Notes under the pieces: model-generated
Database searches by the model: none
Seen by the model: only the letters and a program-made list of their open reading frames with translations
What the model was told of the DNA's origin: nothing
Shown here: positions 19,395 through 30,228 of the stretch, one piece after another
How the letters are laid out: every line of letters begins with the position of its first letter
Numbering within the stretch: position 1 is the stretch's first letter
Assembly: GCA_031310005.1 (NCBI GenBank)
Contig: CM062382.1
Span: 992,001-1,056,000, forward strand
DNA length: 64,000 nucleotides
From: Dactylellina haptotyla
Lineage: Eukaryota; Ascomycota; Orbiliomycetes; Orbiliales; Orbiliaceae
Reading direction: 5' to 3'
Translations under genes and position numbers: made by a program

Positions 19395-21780
19395 TCATTC
19401 CTCGTCGGTTTCGACAGCGGCTTCTGCGTCTTTGAACCTAATGCCGATTAAAATAACATGTTAGCCCTTACACTATCATAATTCCTCGACCCAGCATACT
19501 CGAACCGAACTTACTTCTTGACAACACGTTCAATACCATCGAGACCCTTCTTGAGAACGTCCATCTTTGGACCGAAAGACAAACGAACGACTGGAATAAT
19601 AGTATTAGGATCAGACTCATTTATATATATTGGTAGGAGAACTTACAGTGATGGCATGGACTGTCGAACAAATCCCTTCTCTTGGCCGGGTTGAGATCGA
19701 AGAATATACCAGGGACAACAATGACCTTCTCTGCAAGACAAGCTTGGAAGAAGTTCAAGCCGTCGCTAATCTTAGTAGGCAGACAAGACACATCAAGCCA
19801 GATGTAGAAGGTAGCCTCCGGAGATTTCTGCGTAGGAGAATGTTTGTTAGAAACAAGTGCGCAATTAAATATTAGGAATGCTAATATCTTACCAAGTGAG
19901 TGAAGCCGATTTCGAGAAGACGCTTAACAACGAAATCTCGCTTGTTTTTAAAGTGAACCTGGAGTGCTTTCATCTCTTCCTTGACTTTTGCTGGTTCAAG
20001 CATTGGAACAGCGGCTTCCTGGAAAGCGACGTTGGTACCACCGTCGAGGTAGCTACCGCAGGAGCCGATCGCCTTGATGAATTCCTTTGGACCAACAATC
20101 CAGGCGACACGCAGACCTGGGAGTCTGAAGCGCTTCGTGAGACCGTCAATGATCAGAACGTCATCTTCGTCAACGTCTTCAATATTGTCAGCAGCAGAGA
20201 TAACGGTTCCGTCGCAGTCAGTCGTGTAGTTGTATCCGCCGCTGTAAACGTTGTCAATAAAGAGTCAACGCTGTCAGATAGATGAAGAGAGACATACTAG
20301 AACTCGTCCATGATGAGCGTCGCGCGATCTCTGCAGATACCTTGGATCTCTGCGAGCTCTGGATTTTTGACGACGCCACCGGTAGGGTTACGTGGGTTAG
20401 AGGTGCTATTTGGAACCGGTTAGCGATAGTTTCATCATAGTAAAAGCTTTGCGAACATACATTATGACACTAACACCACGGGCGAGTTCCTCGGCGATCT
20501 TGTCAGGGTGAATGTGGTATCCATCGCTTTCCGAGAGTGGAGAGGGAACAGCAGCAAACTATCATAGCAGTTAGGATAAGCATTGATTTCCAATAACCGG
20601 ACTTGGTCACAGCTCACGTTTCTGAACAACGAAAGCATCTCATTGTAGGCGGTGTAGTCGGGAATGAAAAAGCCGAGATATGCGTTATTAAGAACAGCAG
20701 CAATTCGAATAAGACCGGCGCGACCTCCCTACGACAGAAACAATTAGACACTATATTCGACACCTAAGAGGTTTTCATGGGTGAGTGACATACTGGCACA
20801 ACGCAGACGTTTTCCCAAGTGTACTTGCTGCGGCGATTACGACGATGGTGTGCATTGTACAAAGTGGAAATAGCTTCACGGAGTGGTTTGATACCAGCAG
20901 TGGGTCCTATTACACTTTCATAAGCTTGGCCGAGATTGAAGAAGATTCACCCAGTGCGACTAACCGTATTCACGAGCGTTCAAGCTGAGAGGGATAGTGG
21001 TAGGTCTTGGGAAGCATCCCTCGATTTCGTCCTCGCATTCGGGAGCGCCTTGTCCGAACTACGCATAAAGAAATCGTTAATAGTGCGCTATTGAATAGGC
21101 AACTTTTGGCGATTTTCCGTTAAACTGGTACCTACATTTGCCCTATTGTCGAACAAGGCCAAATTAGCATGCCAAAATACAACAAACCACATCCCTGCGC
21201 AACATACCATTTTTCTGGCTTCTCAAGGTATCCGTTCTAGTTGGTAACGAGTCAGTACAATGAACTAACTTGTTCAAGTTAGATATAAGCGATTACCTCA
21301 TACGCCCGCTCCGTACACCAGACAACACCACTGAATAGATAGAAACAAAGTCATTAGATTGGTTTTCCATGGGAATTTAGGATCGAGTATTGGCATACGT
21401 AGAGGCGCGAGTGGGGTCTGACACGCGAAAAAGAGTTAATTGATTTTATCACGTGAATTCGCTTGTTTCAAGGCTGAATGCGTACCTAATCCCGCGTGCG
21501 GTTGGTGGCCATCATGAGCGTTACGAAATTGTCTGTGAACGGCAGAGTTGAGTTCTAGAAGGAGTTATCAGCAACAGGCAAAACTGAAATCTTGCCGAGA
21601 GATGTTAAGCTCTTACCGCTCTCGGAGGGACCCTTAGCAGTCGAGAAGCGACGTTCGCGAGGAACACCAGTGCTTCTGTTGATCGAGAACTAGCCGTAAG
21701 TTAGTTGCAATCGTTCAGACCGAGTAGGCTGGACATGATACCGGTTTAACAAAGCTTACCTTTCGACCAGAGAAAGACAT
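19395..21780 (-). CDS. Class I/II PLP-dependent aminotransferase
   Basis: Sixteen coding exons on the minus strand, all with consistent phase, give 474 aa: 21780-21760, 21689-21617, 21554-21486, 21417-21399, 21330-21297, 21236-21208, 21142-21136 (7 nt), 21058-20965, 20906-20794, 20728-20618, 20558-20461, 20405-20298, 20241-19893, 19827-19647, 19590-19515, 19437-19395. The fold-type I signature is clear: GPTAGIKPLREAI, a TSNPRNPTGG loop, the LIMDEFYGGYNY strand, and the PLP Lys in DGLTKRFRLPGLRVAW. VRLSFGP near the end carries the substrate-carboxylate Arg. The starting segment (MSFSGRK..) lacks a clear targeting peptide, so it is probably cytosolic. The amino-acid substrate cannot be told from sequence. 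The number of introns and the microexon GGCAAAT, which completes WANFGQGAPE, are notable. Confidence 0.88.
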
Positions 21781-23582
21781 GGCGAAGGTTTATTAATCTG
21801 TGAAGCAGAGAAATAAGGGGTCAATGTCAATTCCCAATGGACGGTAGAGGTAAAGCGGGCGAGAGAAGCGGGCTGAAAGAGCGACAGAGCTTGGGGCATA
21901 TAGGGAGGGCGAGGAGGGGGGGTGCATACCTTGTGCCCCTCTTTTTATAGAGTTGCAGACGCTGGGGCTGGATTTGACCTTCTACCGTTATTTTCTGGTT
22001 GTTTGGCCTTTTTGGAAGAAAGTGTATTTGGGGTTTGAGGGGGAGGAAGAAATAGCAGAAATTGCGAGCTGAGGCGGGATTAATCGATTTACCAGAGTTT
22101 GAAAGGGAGAAAAAAGCTTAGCATCGAGGAGCGAGCGAGCGTCGGGGCGTCGGCACAGGAGCCAGAGAAAAATACAAGAAACCTAATACCAAGCTACGAA
22201 GGTGGGGTCGCCTATTTTCTACTCGTAGCGGATCGCCATACGTGATCGGGAACCGATGCTTGCGTACACAAACGTAACATGTCTCTCACCTCATGCGACA
22301 TTACGGTGGGTTTTGTTTTTTCAAGGCCTGCAATTGCAACGAGCTGTGCAAGCTTTTTTTTGTGCACAGTGAGCTGCGAGTGGCCTGCGAGGTTTGACAA
22401 AGGCTAGCGCCCTGCGGCTCGGATTGGTCGTCGAGGCATCATGTAGGCCTCAGCTAGGAAGCTGGGAGCACATCCGCATATCGAAATCTGCACGGTTTCT
22501 CGGTGCTGTCGCTGGGGTGGGATGTTGGGATGGTTGGCTGGGCTAGCTCTGAGGCGACGGACCCCACATATACAGGCACCATTTTCTCTGTTGCCCCCGC
22601 CGGCTCGGGTCGATGGTCTCTGATCCAGGCGAGCCGGGCCAAGCTTCTCGAGTTGCCTGCGAACGATCTTTCGCGAGGCTTGATTCGAAACGCCCGAGGC
22701 AGCAGAATACGCGAAGATTTATACCCTCTTCGTTGCTGCACAGCAGCCCGTCGCGAGGAACGGTACAGATTGGGCAGGAAGAGCGAGATGGGCCACAGTG
22801 TCTGGCAGAAGAAAGGCAAGGGATCGCATTATGTAAAGGATGCTTGGCGAGGGGATCGTGGCCCTTCGTCTCCAGGGTACGTCCATGCTACAATCCATAT
22901 ATTGCTCTGGTTATAGTATAACAGAGTCCAGCCCGGTTACGGTGGTGTGCGGTGGTGTTGAGCACCGTTCCACAAACAACGTCAGAACGGCGCACGCCCA
23001 CAGCTGCTCTCTCCGCGTTGTGGCTCCGAGGCTACTGACGTCTGTGCTTGTCTGCTCGGTAACAGACTGGCTTGTCTGTGCGAGTCTCCTCGACGTCGCC
23101 GCAACGCACACGAGATCTGTTAACATTTTCGGAGTCCATGTCGGTGCACGACTCGGTCCTGTCATATTGGGAATGTATTAATGGATTTAATACTACCGAA
23201 GTCTGCAAATGCCGACGGTGCCGATATCGATCTCCACTCTCCGCATGGCATTGCAGTGTCGCGCGGATACAAGCACCCCGAAACAGAGTACTAAACGAAG
23301 CTTTTCGCTCTGTCTTCCCCACCTGTCATCTGGCTGGTAGATACGCTGCCGCAAGTGAACATGTTAGCGGTGGTTGTGTGTTTGACCCGGTTCACTGCTT
23401 GTCAGCCTTAACGAGCCCTGTGACAAGTCCAAGTTCGCTTCATTCCTTGGCTTTGATCACCATTTTTATTCCCCGTCGTGGGGGGGACCCGCATCAGCCT
23501 TTCTGTTTTGCAAGGAAAACATGGACGGAGGACCACATTTATCCCACCTTCAACCTTCTACGTCAAATGTAGACTGCCGGAG
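21781..23582. other. Long divergent promoter region
   Basis: 1.8 kb between the aminotransferase (left) and the ArAE transporter (right). GC-richer 22400-22900 has overlapping open frames in several phases (22503-22921) with no domain or codon signal, so probably none is a gene. An upstream ORF lies at the right end. Confidence 0.5.
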
Positions 23583-23691
23583 ATGCCTTTCAAGCACCGG
23601 CAAATCGTAAGTCCGCCCTGGCGGTAATAATTTTAACTTTTTTGGCGTGCTAACGGCTATTTGCGGCACCTTTAGAGGCAGGGCACAGTAA
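23521..23691 (+). other. Upstream ORF overlapping the transporter start
   Basis: An ATG at 23521 opens a frame that passes the proposed transporter ATG (23583) in another phase and, after the first intron is removed, ends at TAA 23689-23691 (33 codons). Such an overlapping uORF would be expected to lower translation of the main frame, unless transcription starts downstream of it. Confidence 0.4.
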
Positions 23692-26600
23692 TCTTGCCCG
23701 CCAGCGGCGAGCGCGTCAGCCGCCATGTTACCTTCGCGCGACAAAGTGTTGATGGGCCGGGAATAAGTTGGGCACGTTCTGCAAGCCCCGACTCCCCGGA
23801 TGGCGACACCGACGACGACGACGACGACGACGACGACCTCGGTCGTGAAGAAGATAGTCTCATATCCAACGGGGCCAGGAACGGGAATGGCAACGGCGTC
23901 TCGCGGTACAAACTACCCCCGGTCAACTGGCTGAACCGATTATACGTCCCAGCCCCTGTGACGAAATTCATCGAAACATGGAAACTTCGATATGTTTTCA
24001 AATGTTCGCTGGCGTATTTGTGCGGCTCTATGGCAACTTATATCCCGCTATTTGCGGCCATATTTGGCAAAAATGACGGCAAGCACATGGTAGCAACAGT
24101 CGCTGTATACTTCCATCCTGCTCGAACAAGGGGAAGCATGACCGAAGCAACCCTGTTCGCTACGATTGCCGTGTTATACTCTTTTCTGGTGTCAGTTGGA
24201 ACCCTCGGGACAGCAATATTCTTCAACGACCGGGGCATGATAGAACTCGGACATGCTATCATTCTTGCAGTATTCTGTATCGGCGGATTGGGTTTGGTTG
24301 GCTGGACCAAGTTAAAGTTAGCCAGTCCGACTGTCAATGTGTCTTGCAGTCTTGCATCCATCATTATTATCACAACACTTACGAAAGATGGAGCAGCCCA
24401 GGAAGGAATCTTTAGCATAACTAAAATCTCGCAGACTGCAATGATGGTGGTGTGTGCTGTCATAATATCTACCACATTATCGAATTTGCTGTGGCCTAGT
24501 TTTGCCGTTATAGAACTAAGAAAATCTATGGTCACCTCAACTCGTGCTTTTGCGCAAATGCTGGAGGGGATTACAAAGGGCTTTATCGATGGATCCGAAG
24601 AACCCGTCCAACAGCAATCTTTCAAGAATGCTGCGGCGGATCATAGGAAGACTTTTACCGACCTTGCTAAACATCTACACGAGGCAAAATTCGAGCATTA
24701 CCTGAAAGGTACTGAAGTTACATATAAGCTGGAATTGAAACTAGTAGAATGCCTTCAGCGTCTGGCACAAGCGATTGGTGGCCTTCAGAATGCAGCCAAG
24801 ACCCAATTTTCACTGCTTGAGCAGAGCGATCAAACGGATCCGTTTCTGTCCGAGTATCCCGAACTACAGGCTTCATTCACCGGCTCCTACCCTCGCACTC
24901 CTGCGGACGAACTTCCTCCACCGGTGTTTGAATCTCCATCTAATTCAAGACCTGGAACGCAAGATGGAAGTACGGTTCTTACCGTCGTTACCGGCAGGAC
25001 CTTATTCGATCAATTTATACATCATCTTGGGCCGTCTATGGTATGTTTAGAGAACACCGCGTCACGAATTATGCATTTACTAACCTTATAAATAGAGGTC
25101 ACTCGCGGTAACTCTCAAGCTCATGCTTGACGAACTCCCTTTCGGCCCGGCCCCCGACTATGCTGTTAATGTGAATCCACATTTTCGTGCCAGTTTACGT
25201 GATGCCCTTGCGATGTATACCGAAAAGCGTAAGGTGGCACTAGATCAACTCTATAATACTCAGGATATTTCCGGACGAAAGTCAGCAGATTTGGCAGCGG
25301 ACCAAGAAGAGGTTGCAGCCAGCTGTGGCCACTTTGCTTATTCTCTCGAAGACTTTGGTAAGGAACTTTTTGGCCTTCTGGAGATCCTCGATCAGCTTGA
25401 GGGCTTACAGGAGCTTCCATTGCCAAGAACATGGAACTGGTTGAAGCCATGGAGGATATTTTTCAAAAAGTCGCCATCCGAGCAAGAGGAAGGGCGGCGT
25501 ACAGTAGACAGAGTGCTACCGCAACAACTTCCAGGAGGGTTAATGGATGTGAGGGCCCTACAAGAGGAGATCGCCCGCCGCGAGAATAAGACACACAATG
25601 CCTGGGGCTATCGGCTATGGAAGGCTCTTCGGCTTTTCCGCCGCGACGACGTCAAGTTTGCCTTCAAAGTTGGCGCCGGTGCCGCAGTTTATGCTCTTCC
25701 GTCCTATATTAGCTTCACTCGTCCGATCTACTCTCACTATCGTGGCGAATGGGGTCTCGTATCCTATATGATTGTGATATCAATGACTCTCGGTGCCACC
25801 AACACTTCTGGTCTCTACCGTTTCATTGGAACGATAATCGGTGCCTCGGCGGCAGTGTTCTCTTGGATCTGCTTTCCCGAAATGCCTGTGGTTCTGGCAC
25901 TCTACGGCTGGGCACTCGCATTTCTTTGCTTTGTTTTGAGTCTCAACTATCCTAACAAGGCCAGTTTCAGTCGCTTCATTCTGCTCACATACAACATCAC
26001 AGCGCTGTACGCCTACACCATCAGTATAAAAGACGAAGACGAAGATGACGACGACGAAGGTGGCAAGAATCCAATCATCTCCGAAATTGCCTTCCACCGT
26101 GTTTTATCCGTTTTGGCAGGTGTCACATGGGGTTTAATAATCAGTCGTTACGTTTGGCCGATCTCCGCGCGAAAGAAGCTCCGTGACGGACTATCAGTTC
26201 TCTGGCTCCGCATGGCGCTCATCTGGAAACGGGATCCGTTAAGTGCGTTGACCGAAGCGCCTGTACCTTCAGACGTGGCGGCATACATGAATATCACCGA
26301 AGAAATCCATCTCCAACGAGCGCTCTTACGGCTACAGTCACTGCTCAGCCAGATCCCCTTCGAGTTCCGGCTCAAGGGACCGTTCCCCGTCGAAGATTTC
26401 GCTGAGATCCTTACAAACACGCAATCTATGCTCGACGCATTCCACGGTATGTCCGTAATCATCGCGAAGGAGCCACAGTCTTCGTCGAGAGAGATGGAAA
26501 TATTAGCTTTTACAAAGTTGGAAAGGGCGGAGCTGTGTTCTCGCATCTATCAGCTGTTTTACGTGTTGAGCAGTAGTATGCGGAGCGGGTTTCCCTTGCC

Positions 26601-26898
26601 GGAGACGCTGCCAAGTATTGTGAGGAGTAGGGATAGATTGTTGATGAAGATTCACAAGTTCAGAGAGAGGGATAGAGGGGTTGTCGGGGAGAGTGAGGAG
26701 GACTTTGCTTTGATTTATGCTTATGGTGAGTTATTCTGGTGCGTTGCTTCGGAGGTATTCATTACAGAAATGCTAACTTTTATGCTTCTGAAACTAGTTT
26801 TGTTGACTGGTAGGATATCAGAAGGGCTTGAGAAGTGTGCTAGGAGTATTAAGATACTTCATGGTGTTATTGATGAGGAGATGTTAGAGATCTCGTAG
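23583..26898 (+). CDS. ArAE/fusaric-acid-resistance family membrane transporter (DUF2421/BRE4-like)
   Basis: Large polytopic protein of about 1,039 aa from exons 23583-23606 (24 nt), 23676-25040, 25096-26725 and 26798-26898. The N-terminal ArAE_2_N part includes the KCSLAYLCGSMATYIPLF helix and the conserved YFHPARTRGSM motif, followed by a helical block. After a cytosolic region comes a second membrane block (about 660-830; YRGEWGLVSYMIVISMTLG, SGLYRFIGTIIGASAAVF), which matches FUSC/aromatic-acid-exporter domains. Yeast BRE4 relatives sit in ER/endosomal membranes and affect brefeldin A sensitivity; fungal relatives are proposed exporters. The acidic N-terminus has nine consecutive Asp from a GAC repeat. 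The ATG is upstream of a short intron because the main exon has no early in-frame ATG (it opens at a TTG). The last intron is 3n and could be retained. Confidence 0.82.
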
Positions 26899-28342
26899 GC
26901 GGTTTCTTTGGGGAGGCATAGTCCGTTTAGATGGATGTTGTTTATTCGCATGCCTGACGGCGTTTATGTTTAGATTTTGCTAGGCTGTTAGTAGATGTAA
27001 TTAATTTTGTACCCGGGCACCGACAAGTTCACGGTGTTCTGCATTCGAATTTACTTTATCATCCACTGGTTTCGGACTAATTAGGCATATTTTGCATAAT
27101 ATACTAGATTGTTTGGAGGAACTTATTTAAAGGAACTTATTTTATCATGTGTTAATATTAGCAAGCTATTTCAGGCAATAAGAACGATTCTTGTGATATT
27201 TACAGAATATTTTTCCATGGCAGTATAGGCTGGCCTGTAGAGTGGCCGCCATAGCTCTCTTGAAGTTGATGGGTCGTATTTTCAACAGCGAGATGTAACG
27301 CTGTTTACCCTCCACTATTTTAGGTTTCCATGTTCTGACGCGCGAGTCTTGACATAGCCACCTAGCAAAATTTTTAACCATCCTTTTGAATTCGAGCTCA
27401 CAATGTTGTATTTAGTGAGGCCCAAAATGGTAGCAATTGCCGCGTTGATATCTCAACCCGGTAGCGCCAGTTAACTGAGGTTCCGGAAACCTCCAATATT
27501 CGGAATCATACTAGGACACTTGTTCATGGCATGTAGTGCCTCAGGAATTGTAACTGTCGTAAAGGTATAGTCGGTTTAATGCTCTCAAACGTGGTTATGC
27601 CTTGATTTAACACCCTTGGAAAGATGCACTTGGAAGCGATGATACCATGTAATCCGGTATATGCTGAAATATTAAGTTCGGGTAGAGGGTTAAAAAGTAT
27701 CTTGGAATGAACAAGAGATAACGGGAACTGTATTATTCTTTAAAGCGGATACTAATCGATGAGAGCATATTTCGGGGTTCCACTGACACGCCCGCGTCTA
27801 GTTCCTGGTATACGTATACATGTTCCTAGCAGTTTGAACATCTCACGCGGATATATATAGGTGTATTTAAACTATCCCCCATCTGCATAAAATAAACTGT
27901 CCTTGAAATAATACTTTATTTTCGAATCGGTATACGCGCTAAATAAACAGAGGATTTAAATTTTTGGTCAAGCTTGCGCCCGCGTTCGGTGTTTAAATAA
28001 CTCTCCCAACAAGAAATGTATAAAATGTGTTGAGACACAGCTGCGCAGCAGAAGCCAGAAATATTCGTAATATACAGCATTGACCGAGGCGATATAGATA
28101 TAGCAAAGTCTACGTCTAAGATATTAAAAATGGGTTCTAGCCGAGCCTCTCTAAGCTAAGCGGCCATCTCGAGCTGTATCATTAGTTAGTTGTACAGCCG
28201 AGGATAGACTGTTTGTTGTGTTTCCGCACCAGTAGCCCCAGCTTCTAAGAGCCACGGCCGCTCGAACCTTCAACGGTCCCTCATCGAAACATATATAACC
28301 CAGAATGAGCCCTCACGCTCAACCTGTCACGGCCTCGCCACT
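26899..28342. other. Gene-free AT-rich interval before the Zn2Cys6 gene
   Basis: 1.44 kb with no convincing coding exon. A minus-strand 71-codon frame at 27166-27381 has no recognisable family. The right part should contain the promoter of the regulator gene. Confidence 0.5.
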
Positions 28343-30108
28343 ATGAGAATTAGCACAGCTTGCCTACAATGCCGAACAGCTAAGCGCAAGTGTACCACTG
28401 ATAATGCCGGCACCCAGTGCCATCAGTGCGCTCAGAGGCGCCTAGTGTGCTCAAACGAAGTCCACCACCAGCTGCCGCGTCCACCGGCCTCAAACGAAAA
28501 CATAGCAGAGGCTGTCAAACCCCCTTATTCTGCGGAGGTTCTTCATCTCGTAGATCTTTACTTTGACTATATTCACGACAAACCTCATACACTTTTTCAT
28601 CAGCCCTCGCTCAAAGCCAGCGTGCGCGATGGCTCCGTCTCTCGGACTGTGCTCTTAAGTTTAATCGCCATATCTGCACGGTACTAAAGCCTTGAGCCCA
28701 CCTTCTGCTGATTTTATGAACTCAACAGTTACTGATGCTGGTGTGAATCAGTTTCGCTGATGACCCTGGTGTTCGAGCCCGTGGTTCGGCCTATGCACGA
28801 GGAGCGAAGGATTGCTTTAAAGCAGAGCTTGAAAAGGTTTGCATTGAAAATATCCAGGCAGCAATTGTTATCGCAAATATTTTCTTAGCTGAGGGAGACT
28901 CGAGAGCTGAGTCGTTGTATTATGGTATGAACCTACAGTCCCACCAAAATGCCTTTGGCTTTCCTTTGAACTAACTACGTAGAATAGCTCTCGCCATCCG
29001 CATGATGCAAATGCTAGATCTAGCCTCTGGAAATGATCATGATGATGGAATCACAAAAGAAATGAAGAGGCGCACATGGTGGACATGCTACATTGTCGAT
29101 ATATGGTCAAGCGGTGGAGGTAGCTTGTCTCGCCAACTAGACAGCGCGGATCATCAAGTTCGGCTACCGCTGGAAGAAGTAACATTTTTACAACTGCAAC
29201 CAGGGGAGCCAGATCTCCCGGACTCAATGTGGAAAGCCGGAATATGGACTCATATGATCGGTATGATCGAAGTTTACAAGGAGATTCTAGATCTCCGTCG
29301 ATATCTTGTGGCCGCGAGTCAATGGGATGAGGATTTCATCGAGACCCGAGTTCACGAGCTAGCGCTGCGGCTGATTGCATTCGAGGAAAAGTTTGCCCCG
29401 GATTTCGATTTCTCCGCAGAAAATGTTGTCAAGCATGCCCGCCGCGGCACCGGAAGGGTCTTTACGGGATTTCACCTCGGATACCAGTACTACTTTATGG
29501 TTCTTTTCTACCAGTACCTCGATAAAAGTAGACCGCCTACCAGGAATGGAGCGGCCTACGCAGATCGATGCAAACACCATGCCCGGAAGTTCTGCGACAT
29601 TCTAAGGACAGCTCGCGAGTGCCCCGAGGCCGAGGCGATGCATAATATCAACGGTCACATCACTATCGTATCATCTTCCGTGCTGCTTCATAATTACATG
29701 TTCGGGGATGCGAGTGAACTTGAGGATACGAAAGCTAGGCTCGAGTCTAACCTGGAATTTATGGTCAAACTACGGCGATACTGGCCAAGCGTTGAGTTAA
29801 TGGTAAGTTTGGGATTTCCATTTATCTATTTTGACACAACGATCCAAATACTTACATGAAGTTAGATCAATCGGCTTAATGTTTTCCTTCGAAGCTGTGT
29901 AAAATCGAACTCGAACAACACACACCGCTTCGATAAATGGATGGTCAAGTTCTTGCAGGAATATTCTATGACTTTGGATGAGAAAGACGAGGAGCCCGAA
30001 ACCCCGCTTTCGCATCAGGATATGTATGAATACGGATTCGGGCAGCGGAGTAAAACAATGCAAGGGGTCATCTCCACATTTGGGGTAAACGCAGGAATTA
30101 GTTACTAA
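28343..30108 (+). CDS. Zn(II)2Cys6 fungal transcription factor
   Basis: Four exons (28343-28680, 28752-28924, 28988-29802, 29866-30108) give 522 aa. The N-terminus is a Gal4-type binuclear cluster: CLQCRTAKRKC, then CHQCAQRRLVC (C-x2-C-x6-C and C-x2-C-x6-C). It is followed by a fungal-specific middle homology region (about 60-400), with the landmarks ALAIRMMQMLDL and EMKRRTWWTCYIVD that typify the Fungal_trans domain. Such proteins bind CGG-based sites as dimers and often regulate adjacent metabolic genes. The gene converges on the GH78 rhamnosidase 121 bp away, so control of rhamnoside use is a reasonable inference but not shown. The first donor is GTACTA, a weaker site. The linker after the cluster is short, with no clear coiled coil. 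Confidence 0.88.
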
Positions 30109-30228
30109 ATACTAAACAAGGTTTGTATTTTTCTGTGCAATTTGAGTTCTAAATTGCAACCTTTTCTACCAATACAACAGCAAAATATCAATTTATATTA
30201 TGACTCCTTTTCATTTTCGTAGAGAAAA

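Noticed and set aside
22503-22921. Overlapping 102-137 aa frames in the aminotransferase/transporter promoter
   Set aside because: Two phases are open at once, with no domain, splice support or family resemblance.
27166-27381. 71-aa minus-strand frame
   Set aside because: No family similarity recognised and AT-rich context; expected by chance.
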